A stretch of DNA of 64,000 nt, from NCBI RefSeq assembly GCF_964204645.1, contig NC_134036.1, positions 4,964,600 through 5,028,599 of the forward strand, written 5' to 3'. The first letter of the stretch is position 1. Each line of letters starts with the position of its first letter. Under the pieces are notes generated by a model. That model worked only from the letters and a program-made list of their open reading frames with translations. It was not told where the DNA came from and searched no databases. A program made the translations under genes and the position numbers. Positions 33,545 through 45,557 of this stretch are shown piece after piece. Origin of the DNA: Tubulanus polymorphus (lineage: Eukaryota; Nemertea; Palaeonemertea; Tubulaniformes; Tubulanidae).

Positions 33545-33920
33545 ATGTTTACTTACTTACTAACATGCCTATGCGCTATTGTTGCGATGGCCAGCGCGAA
33601 ACTCTTGTCATTTGAAGAACGTGTGTAACGACCGGCAAAATTACGCATAGATTCGTAGTTTTTCGAAACTAACAAATGTTCAAGTGGTAATTAACAGCGA
33701 ATCGATTTCATCGGAATGAAACGAGACGAATCGCCAGTCCTACTTCTGGGCGGAGAGGTTCGATAACTCGTTCGGGTAAAAACGATTTCTTCACCGCAAA
33801 TTTTTTTTTTAAATTTAATCTCCTTTTCTAATATAGGCTGTAAACCGAAGGGTGTTTTTTTGTGAAAACTCGATATGGTGTTGTAGCCGCGCCTGCGATG
33901 TTATGAGAAAATGCTACTAA
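33545..33920 (+). pseudogene. Knottin gene K5, frameshifted
   Basis: Exon 1 starts at ATG 33545 and keeps the hydrophobic signal core, but the conserved end of the signal is altered and the donor is GTGTGT rather than GTGAGT. Exon 2 begins at 33837 after ATATAG with the first Cys and then meets TGA at 33863-33865. A change in the T run 33855-33861 has shifted the frame, while the downstream CC and later Cys codons survive out of frame up to a TAA at 33918. I judge it inactive. Its surrounding introns and 3' flank are still well conserved, so the break is recent. Confidence 0.75.
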
Positions 33921-34139
33921 CCGTTGGCGAAAATTGAGTTTCTTATCGGACATACTTTGGTGGTTTGGGAAAGATCCGATTACGAAACTGAACAACACAT
34001 CACAGGTTATTGTCTGACTATGATAAAGTTTGAATCGAATTCATATTTGTAACTAAGTCGTCAAATCTCGTGTTTTAATCAGAGTCAATAAAACTGCTAG
34101 TAAATAAATCAGTTATCGGGTTGTTTACTGTTTATGATG

Positions 34140-35080
34140 CGAGGGTGAATATTTTCACGGTGATCAATGATGCGTGGTTCAATCAGCGGCGAGAAACACG
34201 AATCGCCACTTCCAGTTCCGTACTTTACACTTTACGTTTATTTGTACTTTTTTCAATGACCAGCGCAGGAAGTACGTCGAGCGATATCAAAACAATCATA
34301 CATCGCATAAATTTAAAGACTGAGTTATTTTGTACAACTTGCGTGAAATTAGAAAAACCTCATTTTATATATAATAAATGTTTAAGATATTTTGTTACCT
34401 AAGTGCAGTGTTATAATGCAATCGTTGCATATGTCCATCAATGGGGTACCGGCAAGGCTACTGTGGCAAGCGGAATTCCGCCATAATCCGCCAGGTTCGC
34501 TAGTGTACAATCGACGTCGACGCTGGATTTCTTCTCAAACTCAATTAAAATCTAACAATAATTTCTCAAATTCTATGCATGATATATATGAAAATCGTAG
34601 CACGTATGAACTCTAAAGACTAATCAGAGTTTATTTCGATGTACGATTTTCCCAATATTTGGATTTTGGATTGGAAGCCCGAAAATTGAGATCAAAGTTA
34701 CTTGAAAATGAACTAATTTTGGTCGAGTGCGTCTGATATCTCAGTGGCGCCATCTGACGGGATAGCTGGTGTGCCGGTTCCCCATTGAATGTACTGTCAA
34801 TTTCAATTGTCTGTAATTATATCATAGTCTGATATCGATTTAACTATATATAGGTCTATATATATGAGTAGTAGTATATAGTTTATTTGCTCCAAACGCG
34901 CGGGCGTTTGGGGCGATTGATGCCCAGCGACGATCGGGAGCACACATTTCAAATAGGTGGGGTTTAGTTAATTGGGGTGCCTCCGATGAAACCGAGAACG
35001 GTAGAATTCGACGGCACAATTTGTTTTTCGTGCGTCAAAATATTCCTGCTGAATCGGGAATAAAATTGTGGGATAAATTC
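34140..35080. other. Intergenic with repeat fragments
   Basis: Contains a CTCF-like 'GTGGCGCCATCTGACGG' at about 34743 and a piece (34915-35010) related to 27930-28010 and 32480-32530. No gene is supported. Confidence 0.4.
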
Positions 35081-35400
35081 AGGTGGCACGAAATACTAAG
35101 AGTTTCTCGATCATGAGAGAAATATTCAGACAACCGAACGTCAAACAAATCATTCAATTTTTCAATCAAATCAAGGATTACCACGCTGGGGCTACAACCT
35201 TGGAAAACCTGCATCATATGTTATGCGTAGTTAAGGTAGCGTATTTGTCCTGGTCGAGGAAAGGTTGGAAACTGTTGAGAATTTTCTTCTTACTAAGACA
35301 AAGGCGTTTAAGGGCCGAGACGAGAAAAATATTCATACGTGACTTAATTGCGTTGAAAAATGATATTGAAAGATTATCGTTGGCAATCGCCTTGAAATAA
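35081..35400 (+). CDS. Possible terminal exon of an unrecognised helical, basic protein
   Basis: Open frame of about 105 codons beginning directly after a TTCAG acceptor and ending TAA at 35400. Its first in-frame ATG is at codon 11. The product would be mostly helical, Arg/Lys-rich and Leu-rich ('VVKVAYLSWSRKGWKLLRIF'). A decayed relative lies at 28276-28518. I do not recognise it, and upstream exons are not identified. It may be a transposon-derived or orphan exon. Confidence 0.3.
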
Positions 35401-35454
35401 AGAAACCCGCTAGAAAAATGTGCAGAAAAAACCCATCAGAAACCAGAAGAGCAG

Positions 35455-35590
35455 TGAGTTGAACAGGCGCAATAGGTTCTCGGTGAACCCCTTCTCCTCA
35501 CAGCTGTAGCGGGAGAGCAGCGAATAGAACAGACGCAATAAGTTCTCGGTGAACCCCCTCTCCTCACAGCTATAGCGGGAGAGCAGCAAG
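35455..35590. repeat. Two-copy tandem repeat of about 68 bp
   Basis: Unit contains 'GTTCTCGGTGAACCCC' and 'TAGCGGGAGAGCAGC', each present twice with few differences. Confidence 0.85.
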
Positions 35591-36107
35591 CATGCAACAT
35601 GAATACCACAGTGACTCTGAGAAAACTGTTACTTTCACTTACCCCCTTTCAACGTCGAAACACTACCAGTTCGCCTTCTGTTGGATATGAAATCGTTGCC
35701 CTCCATTGAATTGGCCGTCGGCGGTGTGTTCAACACTAAATCGATAACAGAAGAAAAAACCAAATACAGTTAAGTCTAATAACCACCGAAATGTCGACTA
35801 AAATAAAATGATAAAAATTTAGAAAAAAAAGACCTCTCAGGTATCGATTGTATTAAGACGCCAGATCTGATGAACGGATGGAGGTCGCGCTGAATGGCTG
35901 CACCTGTGAACATGGTCCTGAATGACGTCATTTTACACTGCATATGTTTTTTTTTTATAATGTAAAGTGCATTGTATAATGTAAGGTAAAGCGCTCAGAT
36001 TATGATTCTTGTTAATAAGCGCTATATAAGAAAACTGATCATCAGCGTCGATATAGATAAGTTAGTAAAACAAAAGATTGCTATATTGATTTACGATATG
36101 TGGTTCG
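35591..36107. other. Spacer with a common-repeat fragment
   Basis: Bases 35975-36040 hold 'AAAGCGCTCAGATTATGATT' and 'AAGCGCTATATAAG', phrases found at the edges of interspersed repeats in many marine invertebrates. No gene. Confidence 0.35.
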
Positions 36108-36165
36108 AAATAGAAACACGGAATGAGAACCGGCGTCAGAGTCAAACTACGGTCTCTGCTGCTAC
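36108..36165 (-). pseudogene. GPCR gene relic, ICL3-TM6 fragment
   Basis: The stretch matches the ICL3-TM6 junction of the receptor copies (Ser codons, then the equivalent of 'DRSLTLTLILISCFY'). It lies about 10 kb beyond the receptor array, showing that the array once extended through the peptide gene region or that a fragment was moved. Confidence 0.6.
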
Positions 36166-36471
36166 CTGATTTTACTAGCTGAATATACTGCCGATGATGT
36201 TAGTTTCTCTCATTCACAGGCGGATATACGGACGGTCATAAACACAAAAAAACTAACTCGAGAAAAATGATAACACACCTAATACAATCGACACTGATTA
36301 ACCTGGTAAAATGATTGATGAAGTTTTAATTTGAATTCTAGATTTAACGGGCGATTGAATTAACCGGCAACCAGTCTTACCGGATAACCTCCAATATTTA
36401 TGACGTAGTAGGACTCGGAATCCATTATCGAGAACACATCGAGAAATTTATCAGATATGAAAGTATGTGGC

Positions 36472-36590
36472 ATTAAATCAATACAAGTTAACAATTTTCG
36501 ACGTCGATATTGATGACGTAGTGCACACAAATTAAATCAATTCAAGTTAACAATTTTCGACGTCAATATTGATGACGTAGTGCACATGGA
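36472..36590. repeat. Two-copy tandem repeat of about 60 bp
   Basis: Unit 'CAAGTTAACAATTTTCGACG' followed by 'TCRATATTGATGACGTAGTG', twice. Confidence 0.85.
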
Positions 36591-36744
36591 CTCGCACAGT
36601 ACCGCTTAGATAACGCAATACAATGTGGTAATCAATGTATGAAAATATCTAGGTATGACAAATGAAACGAAATCTGCCAATCAAAAAATAGCAGGGAGAA
36701 TCCCTTTTCACGATTTACAAACAAAAATCAGAATAGTTATTTGT

Positions 36745-36931
36745 CGAATAAACACTATTATCCGTGTATACTGTAGATAAGTGAAGAAATCCCACACTTC
36801 GAATTTGAAATTATAGGGTAGAATTTATTATTTTGAAACCACAAAATTTCAAAATAATGGTGGTTTCAAAATAATAAATTCTATCCTATATCCTATAATT
36901 CAATTCAAACGGTGGGATTTCTTCATTTATC
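36745..36931 (-). mobile_element. Penelope-like hairpin repeat, second copy
   Basis: Bases 36745-36820 are the reverse complement of 10545-10628. The two arms 36777-36842 and 36859-36931 form an imperfect inverted repeat. The hammerhead-like core is not preserved in this copy. Confidence 0.55.
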
Positions 36932-37872
36932 AAAATAGTTATCTATGCATAAAACATAATCGTAACAATTTTTATGGCGTAAAAATCGGAGACTCCGTGA
37001 CGACTGTGAAACGGGACTGCTAATACGCCCGTTGAAACTGTCGACGTCACAAGTTTTAATGCCCGGCTACGCACTATCTCTCTCCCTCTTCATCGGGATT
37101 TCTATTCTTTCATTTTTTAGAACTCTAAAAAAATATCTCATAAACGAATACACGCCGTGTAAAAATCTATCATGAGCCATTGTACCCATAGAACTGTAAA
37201 CAGCTGTTAAGATCTGCGGCGAAACCACCTGCGCACCAACTTGACTGAGCGTATCTTATTCAATACCGCTTCAAGCATCCTCGATAAACGAGTCGCGCTG
37301 CATAAGTTCCAGTACCGGGACAATACTTTCACCAACCGTGGACAAAAGTTATTCTATATATCGGTTACGATATCAGACCGTTTGGATAAGGGCCTTAAAT
37401 GAGAAATATCTTATTTCGCCGCGTTCCAGCCGCCAATGAACGGCGAGTAAAATGAAACCCGGAAAGAATAATACCTCGTCGAGATTCAGGCCGTAACTCG
37501 CGATCTTTCACGGCGCTTTCACTTATAGGCGCACTTTCGTTCCGGACGGTTTGAATTCGCGGGAAAAGATACATTTTCAAGGTAAACTTCTTTTTAAAAC
37601 ATAAGCCCAATCGATATTCCGCTTCAATCGCTGATCATGACTGAACGATCTTGTAAAAGTTTGTTTTGCTGAAATTTTAGATGGCACCAAATTTTCAAGG
37701 GGGGGGTTGTTGAGTTTCTGGACAGTATCAAAAATATGCCCCGTATCGGGATATCGATAGGCCAGTTTTATACGACGTATATTTTCAAAAAAATAATCAA
37801 ATCCATTAAACTCGAATCTTTTCCTGAAGACGACGTCGCCGACACAGTCGACTGATGCTGCGTACGCCGACG
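36932..37872. other. 5' flank of the glycosyltransferase cluster
   Basis: No gene or repeat that I can support. An open frame at 37395-37610 (minus) has no ATG or recognisable content. Confidence 0.4.
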
Positions 37873-39733
37873 ATGAAGGTACTCATATGCGGTGTCCTAG
37901 CCGGTGGAACGCTCGCGCTGGTTTTGTTCAGTCGTCGTCGGGACTTGCTCGACGAACCGGGAACGTAAGTATTATTCGATACTGAATACCGGTCATTGTT
38001 TGTCGGAACGGAAAGCAGTCCACCTAGAAACTTGATGAAAGGAGCTTAAAATGCGTACGCGTATAGGGGGGGGGGGGGGGGGTAGGAATCCTTACGAAGA
38101 CGTACAGGGAAGGGGAGGGGTAAGCTCAAATCGAAGCTCGAGGGCGGGCGAATTTAATTTCTATTGCTTTTTTGAATAGAAAAAGTTGTGAGGAATGAAA
38201 AGCTCAACCCGAGACCTTACGAATAGACCAATTTTACCAATGCCAAACAAATGCCAGTAATGCGAGTAGAACATATGCAAAAAACTTTTTTTTTTAGAAT
38301 TTAGTAGCTACCCAAAACCTTTAAAATCAAACTATATCGACTAATCGAAACTGAGACGATCACATTCGCTATTTTTACGCTTCCTCGAAATGAAGTAAAA
38401 GGAAACGAACCTGATTTTTATCAGGGACTTTTTTTCATGAAGTGGGTGGCATTTGACTTTCATGAGAAACTAGGGTATTTCTTTGTATTAATGTGAGGGT
38501 AATATTTGACTCTTCACTCAGTTCCACAGGTTTTGTGGGGTTACTTTCGCCCTGGATTACAGTTCCACATTCGTGTGGTTCATACAATTGATTTGGAACA
38601 ATCCAGATTTAGAGTTATTTGGTTAAAATGTGACGACGGGCCAGTCACAGATAAGCTATCAGATATTTCGAATATTTCACCGATTCAAATTACACACGTA
38701 TTCTATCTACGATTTCAGGCTTTCCCCGAGCACGACGGACGATTTGCTGATACCACATTTAAAATTCGTATACGGCGACGAGATCGCCGAAATGCTGCAA
38801 AACTCCAGCTACGCGCCGAACCTAACTCCGAGATGGCGATCGTGTGGAGCCGTTCCGAAACGCCTCCATCAAACCTGGATGAATTCGACGATCCCGCCCG
38901 CACTGTCGGCAAGCCCCGTTAGTTGGTCCAAAGTGTACCCCGATTGGGAATACTGGTTCTGGACGGACGAGCTCGCCGACCAGTTCGTCGCGCGGAGATT
39001 CCCGAAGTACGTCGAACTTTACCGATCGTACAAGCTGGGAATAATGCGAGCCGACGCGTTTCGCTATTTCGTACTGTACGAATACGGCGGCGTCTACGCC
39101 GACATGGACGTCGTGGTGTTCCGGCGATTCGACCGGCTTTTAGAAGCGCACACCGCCCTGATACCCGAAGATCATCCGATCCACTCGCGCCTAGTATTCA
39201 ACCGCCACCAAATAACGCCTTTGAACTCGTTCATGGTGTCGACGCCCGGTCATCCGGCGATAGGCGCTATCATCGAAGCCCTGCCCGAGCGCAACCGCGC
39301 GACACGCCCGACCACCGTGCTCTCGAAAACCGGGCCGTTCATGATTAGTGTAGCGCTCGACCGGTACGAACAGGAACGCGTTCGCGGGCGGCAACTCTGG
39401 CGCGTTTGCGACGCGATTTACATACCTTCTCATCATCGGTTCAACCCGCATTTCGACGAGACAAACATTAGAATGTTAAAACGAATTTGTCAAAAGAAAA
39501 AATCCTCCATGCCCGAATCAAAGAACTGGTGTAGCTATCTGATCAAATCGGGCTACGCGAATCAGCCCGTACCGGACAGCGCTTATACCGTACACAATTT
39601 CGTGCATACGTCGTTAATAGATATAAGTAAAGTCCCGGGTGCGCCCCGTTCTATAGACAGTATAGCCCCTAAACGCGTCGACGTACGTAAGTTAGTATCG
39701 CTGATCGACAAGCCCAACTCTTCAATCGGCTGA
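37873..39733 (+). CDS. GT32-type DXD glycosyltransferase, gene 1 (two exons)
   Basis: Exon 1 (37873-37964) codes 'MKVLICGVLAGGTLALVLF' then 'SRRR', a short cytosolic tail and signal anchor, ending at GTAAGT. Exon 2 (38719-39733) follows TTTCAG in matching phase. The 368-residue product is a type II membrane protein, presumably Golgi. Motifs: 'KRLHQTW' (78-84), 'WEYWFWTD' (107-114), 'GIMRADAFRYFVLYEYGG' (138-155) and the metal/nucleotide-sugar DXD at D159-M-D161. These define the Gly_transf_sug (GT32) family, which includes alpha-1,4-galactosyl/GlcNAc-transferase-like and mannosyltransferase members. Donor and acceptor are unknown. N-x-S/T sites at N59, N65 and N86. Several conserved Cys near the C terminus. 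The intron holds a G homopolymer at about 38067-38082. Confidence 0.88.
38505..38610 (+). repeat. Degenerate minisatellite in the intron of gene 1
   Basis: Contains 'CTCAGTTCCACAGGTTTTGT' and 'ACAGTTCCACATTCGTGTGG', members of the family seen at 12765-12985. Confidence 0.5.
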
Positions 39734-40734
39734 CGAGTCGATTACGCGCTAATATACGTATGACAGTTATAGTAATGATATTCCCTAATAATCCTAACAA
39801 CGATAATTACGATGATCTTATGTTAACAACTATCGGTGGATAACTTTTTTCAACCTCGATCGCAGATACAGAGCTATCTAGAATAACGATGGTCACACAA
39901 CGCAGTCTTGCCGAACGCCATAGATAAAAGCATGAAGTGCAAAAGAAACAATATTATCATTAACAACATTTTTTTTCTGATTTCGTTAAGAACTTTCGAA
40001 CAAAAAAAGCTTTACCTCTGAAACCATAATGGCCTGATCTAATAAGTCAATATCCAAGGAATCAAACGCCATTGAAAATCTCGACAAATTCGAGTGACTC
40101 AAAGTATAGTGATTAGATCTATAGCCGTGAAGAACTCAAAATACTATTCTAATTTAGTAAAAGATGTATAGATAAGTTTTTCTAATATTCTACATAGTAC
40201 TTGTGGCAATGATATGGGACGATAAGTAGAATGAAAAGCTACTTTGCCACCACGAGTTCTTGCTGTGAAGTGGGTTAAATTTTGCTATTTTGTTGTTGGT
40301 GGGAAATATACCTTCTCGGAAAGAATTTTTCCAGAGACCAGAAGTAAGGGATTCGATGAAAGAATATAGCCGAAAGTGCGCTGATAAAATGGCCACCGAC
40401 TCGTGTGCGTGTGTGGCTCCGTCTCAAATAGAAATGTCTCGGATACACGTTCGAGCGCATTAGACCCATCCAGGCAGATTGATACTTCTATTTCAACCTT
40501 GTACAGGAATCGCATGATATATTTCTATAATATGAAATGAAAATGTTCATTGTAATATTGAACGAATATTATAATCATTCTGCTTTTAGACTGCACGAAA
40601 TAAATCGCTCAGGTGAAGGTATGAGGAAGATCGATCACGATTTGAAATTGTTCTGATAAACGGACTGTCTAATTGTCTGGTGTATACAGTTTTTTTTTCC
40701 GATTAAGAAAATCTCAGTTGAAGTTCCGAAGACG
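39734..40734. other. Intergenic, no gene seen
   Basis: 3' flank of gene 1. A stretch at 40370-40440 ('AAAGTGCGCTGATAAAATGG' then 'AGAAATGTCTCGG') is a single degenerate unit of the 110-bp repeat family at 58.5-59.2 kb. Confidence 0.4.
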
Positions 40735-40990
40735 CTAGCCCGAGTGCGCTGCTTAGATGATTTAATCATCAGCAAATTCGGTAATCCCGTTTTATTCTAG
40801 CTCGGTCTTTTCCATTTAAAGTTCATCCGTGAGATTTGCCTCGAGTTTTCGTGCGGCAAATCTCCGCATCGTGCACCCGATGCGCAACCGGTCCGGCGTA
40901 GCAGGTGTTCGCGTTGTAGGCCGAGTCGAGCGATGCCATCGGGTTCGAATTCGTACCGAGTTCGGACAGCCATCGGTCGTCGCTCGGCTA
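40735..40990 (+). mobile_element. SINE-like dispersed repeat, copy 2
   Basis: Counterpart of 15135-15375, sharing 'CCCGTTTTATTCTAGC' and ending in a B-box-like 'GCCATCGGGTTCGAATTCG'. Confidence 0.4.
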
Positions 40991-41995
40991 CCCCCGGCTT
41001 CACGGCTATTCTACAACGTATGCGCGGGCGTGCGCTCGCGTTATGAAGCGCGTAGACCTTCGATAACTCCGATGTGCGCAGAAGTAGAAAATATTTAAAA
41101 AAAAACACTGAATACTTAGGATTTAAATCATTCCGAATGTCGTACATTCGTATAGTGAATGTTCTTGCTTATTTGTGAAAAATACTTAACCTACAGAGTG
41201 CAAATATAGTCTCCCCCTCGTTGCGGCCTCTCGACGACACTTCGCGACACAACTCAAGTGCGTCCGACGCCCTGTTCGTTCACTTGTATTTGACGATGCG
41301 ACTGTATAGCAGTCAAAACGTTCAGAGAGTCGCGGTGCTCATCTAAAACTCGGCTAATTCGGATTTCAAAGTCACGCGCCGAATCGAGCGTCAGCTATGC
41401 CGCCGATTGGACAAAAAAAAAACTGCATTTAAAGTGGGTTGATTGCGGTGGCTTAAGGGACTATGCAATAGAAGTTTCGTTCCAAATATCTAAGAATATT
41501 GAGAACATTAAGAATATAACGTTATTCGCACGCTTTAGGCCGGGCGAGAATCTCGACCAGACTGCATCGCGCGTCATAATCATCCCTTACCACTATAGTA
41601 ATTATAATTTTTTCAGGTGCAGCGACCTGTACGCCTTTAATAGGCTTGCGCTGCTACCTTTATTTAATATTACATTCTATTGTCGTTATTATATCCTGTA
41701 CATGTTAATGAAAAATAAATTATCATTTGAGTATCACTATTATCCCTAGAGCGCTTTTAGCGCAACAAATCGGCTACGGCGATGATAACAGCCTATTTGG
41801 ATAGATGGCGCATTGGTGTAGACATCCGGCGTTTTCATCGACGAATACGAGTATCGATCGACCCTTTCAGTGCTGGCCATATATACCAACCCACTGTACC
41901 GATACACACGAATATCCTTAGCTCATGGAAAAATTATGGACTCAATTCATTTCGATAGGATTTCATGTATTCACGTAACTGCACATCCACCCCCG
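40991..41995. other. Intergenic, no gene seen
   Basis: No coding signal. Sequence before 41996 is not homologous to gene 1, giving a sharp left boundary to the pseudogene. Confidence 0.4.
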
Positions 41996-42560
41996 GCAGA
42001 TCGGGAATACTGGTTCTGGACGGACGAGCTCGCCGACCAGTTCGTCGCGCGGAGATTCCCGAAGTCCGCCGGACCTTCGATCGTACGCGCACGGAATAAT
42101 GCGAGCCGACGCGTTTCGCTATTTCGTACTGTACGAATACGGCGGCGTCTACGCCGACATGGACGTCGTGGTGTTCCGGCGGTTTGACCGGCTTTTAGAC
42201 GCGCACACCGCCCTGATACCCGAAGATCATCCGGCGCACACGCGCCTAATATTCAACGACCAACAACCGACGCCTTTGAACTCGTTCATGGTGTCGACAA
42301 CCGGCCACCCGGCCTTAAGCGCAATCATCGAAACGCTCCCTATCCCATCCGCGGACGAAGTGCTCCGACAAAAACTGGGCCGTTCAAGGTTAAAGTAGCG
42401 CTCGACCGGTACGAACAGGAACGCGTTTGGAGCCATTGGCAATCGTGGCGCGTTTGCGACGCGATTTGCATACCTTATTCACATCGTCGATTCAAGCCGA
42501 ATTTCGACGTAAAGAACACGTACAGACTAAAGCGCATTTGTCAAAATGAAAACTCGTACG
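41996..42560 (+). pseudogene. Truncated GT32 glycosyltransferase, gene 2
   Basis: Nearly identical at DNA level to the middle of gene 1, starting abruptly at 'GGAATACTGGTTCTGG'. The DXD region survives ('GGVYADMDVVVF'). A net 2-base loss near 42065-42095 shifts the frame before the DXD, and further changes near 42350-42395 create an early stop (TAG 42396-42398). The signal anchor, the 'HQTW' block and the C-terminal part after about 42560 are missing. A recent partial duplicate of gene 1. Confidence 0.85.
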
Positions 42561-44280
42561 ACATCGAGAGACGGAATAAAGACCAAGCGACCCCTGGTGG
42601 ACCTTTGCAAAAACCTCACGTGTCGCGATAGTAGTAATCCGATGACGATAATGACTCACCGCGCGCAACTGGTACACTCGACCGCGGCCGGCAACAGCTG
42701 ATGAGCTCGGCAACAAAGCCGGCGCGTTTTAGCATTAACGTTTAAGCATTAACTCAATATGCAGTTGAGAATGAATTATGCGCGCGGTAGCTCATTACAA
42801 AACGGGGATCTATCTGCATTAGATCTCCTGCCAGCGCGACACCGGGACACCTGGCTTCGTATATACACGCGCGCGTACGTCGTCGTCTATGAAAACCAAC
42901 GACGAGTATTTTAGAATGCCGCCTATGCGTCGGTACAGAGATTGAATACTTTGACCCAAAAACAACAAAAAATATCATCGAGATCCGGTAAGTCTTCTTC
43001 GATCGGTGAAGGCTTTTACACGGGTTTCGGTTTCGCGATATATTTCCTTATACCGTATATGGATTAGTTTGCTACGGGTGTCCGGAACCGCGCGGCTGTT
43101 TTATGATACTTTATCTGCTTGATTTTATATAATCTCTCACGTGATGTTGCATCGAATACATCGTTTCATCGACACCAGTTGCACAGCCCCCCACCTTAGC
43201 CGTCGTCTTTCTTCGATACATCTTAAAGCTCCCCGGCAAAAACTAGGCTTACATAGATTAATACCTCGATCCCATCTCTCCTGAGCTGAATTAAGTGTTG
43301 ACCCGGCCGGCCGCCTATCTACCGCACGTGCATTCCTTGTTTCAAAATAACGGCGATCGAGCTATCAAAAACAGACCCGGCGCCAGTTATAGAAATGAAC
43401 TAATCTACGTAATTGTCATCGATGTTACCAGTACCAAGTTCCACAGTTCTGAGATAAGATTTGACTATATTAGAAATGAACTCAATAGCTAACCCGAAAC
43501 CGCGGAACTGGATCCGGGCCGATAAGGAGAAAAAAAGGTATATCATTTTATTCCAGCCTTATCTGTACGCTTACTCATTGAATCTTAGATAAGTTAGTTC
43601 CTCGACCCTTATTTTCAAAGCGCACTATTATTTTGGACACAAAATGTAACGCGGTTTTATGAGTATGTAACCGCTAATAAAAAAGCCCGACTATACGCCG
43701 AGTAGGGGGAAACGCGTCGGACTAAAATCAGCACTTAATTATCTAACCGTATATTCAAACCGCGGAATTCGATGGAATTAGATCAGTGTTCCTCTATGTA
43801 CATATTTTATTCGCTTTTAACACGCTCACAAATCGATCCATACACGACGATTTCAAGTATTTAACGAGAGGATTTGGACGTGAATGCATAATATTGTGAA
43901 ATTTAAAAGTTGATAACGGCATTAGAGCTGCGCCATATGTCACACTAACTGACTATATCGATGGATATGTAGATTATATGAATCAGCGAAATAGAGGTAA
44001 TCCGGACCGCGTGATTCCCCGTCAACATATTGTCCCTTAGTGACGTATACTATATCTTACATTTTTTCCCATCGGTTAGGCATTGTAGTCAGTGTTAGAT
44101 AGATAGATATTTATTTTTCGTAAACCGTACATACAATATAATTGATAATCGATATTATTATTTTGTTTTTTTTTCATAAATACATGATGTAGGTTCCGAG
44201 GGATACAGTGCGAGCCGAAAGGGAGAATTAAGGCACTGAAACCCTGTGCATAGTGCATTATTGGTGCAATTGTGTACAAA
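42561..44280. other. Intergenic, no gene seen
   Basis: Moderately GC-balanced spacer. Fragment at 43430-43520 carries pieces of the 'CCAAGTTCCACAGTT' minisatellite. Chance ORFs only. Confidence 0.4.
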
Positions 44281-44400
44281 AAAGATATAGTAATAATAAT
44301 GATGACAATAATATTAATAATAATAATAGTAATGATAACATTAATAATAAGAATAACTACATGAATAATAATAATAATAATCATAAAAATCATAGTACAG
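44281..44400. repeat. Imperfect (ATA)n/(AAT)n microsatellite
   Basis: About 110 bp of AAT-type triplets with substitutions. The Asn- or Ile-rich ORFs across it are artefacts. Confidence 0.85.
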
Positions 44401-45262
44401 ATTATAGTAACAGTATTCATGAATATGTGTTATATACATCGGCTAACGAGTTGACCGATTTTTTTCTTACGTTTGATTGAATCGAAGAAGTACATAATCG
44501 GGAAATTCGGTCCGGGTTCATTCAAACACGATGTTCCGACCAGAGTCTGAACCGGCAAGCGATTAATTGCGTTGCGCGATTATGTTTCGAGATCTTCTAG
44601 GCAAAATCTACATCGTTTCGTACAGCACTTGATGATTCATGAATATAAGATACACGAAAAAAACTAAAAGAATTTGACGGGTGACTTTTTTAACATAAGC
44701 GCCCCTATTAATAATTGCAACGGGCGTTTCTTTTAGAACTATATAATTGGACCCTGGCCTAATGTTGACAAAATATGTCGCAATCAGTCCCTGTTCGCAA
44801 CTTACGTTTCATGGCGATCGATTGCCCGGTCGGGAATTTTAGATACCGGCACTCACCAGATGGCGCAACGTGAATTTCTTTATTTGAAACACATTTGAAG
44901 TGGATTTGTCGGACCTCATCCGAATGGGGGGGGGGGATCAGCCCTGGGCTCAGTTTTACAAAAAATGTTGAAGTTCAACTTTGGCGTGATTCGATCGTCA
45001 AGATCGAAATATCCAAGAAATTGAAGCGCGGTAACCGACGAGTAACGCAAGCGACACCTGGTGGAACTTCGCTTGCCGTTGTTGCAATTACTGGAAAAAT
45101 TGAGATTATTTACTTTAAAGGTCGATTCGAATTAAAGAAATATGTGAAAAAAACGAAGCGAGATAACCAAGTAACCACTAGCAAACCTGGTGGAATCCTC
45201 GCTTGCCGGAACAGCGCGTATCCGTAACCCAATTCTATTATTAGAGTTTCTACGTAATGAAA
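44401..45262. other. Spacer with CTCF-like and 'CACCTGGTGG' motifs
   Basis: Contains 'CACCAGATGGCGCAACG' (about 44857) and two local repeats, about 45020-45080 and 45155-45210, each ending 'CCTGGTGGAA...CGCTTGCCG'. A poly-G run lies near 44926. No gene supported. Confidence 0.4.
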
Positions 45263-45263
45263 T

Positions 45264-45372
<109 letters not shown>

Positions 45373-45557
45373 GTTAATACTAAATTCATTAGTAATGTCT
45401 GTATATATTTATTTGCGCACACCTATACACTGTGTTTCATCAACCAGTTGATGTTGACTGATATCGGAAGAAAGCATTTCTCTATATTAACAATGTATTT
45501 GTATGTACAATTTCAGTGGGTGGACGCAGGCGGGCACTCGCCGCCCAAACGCGCAGA

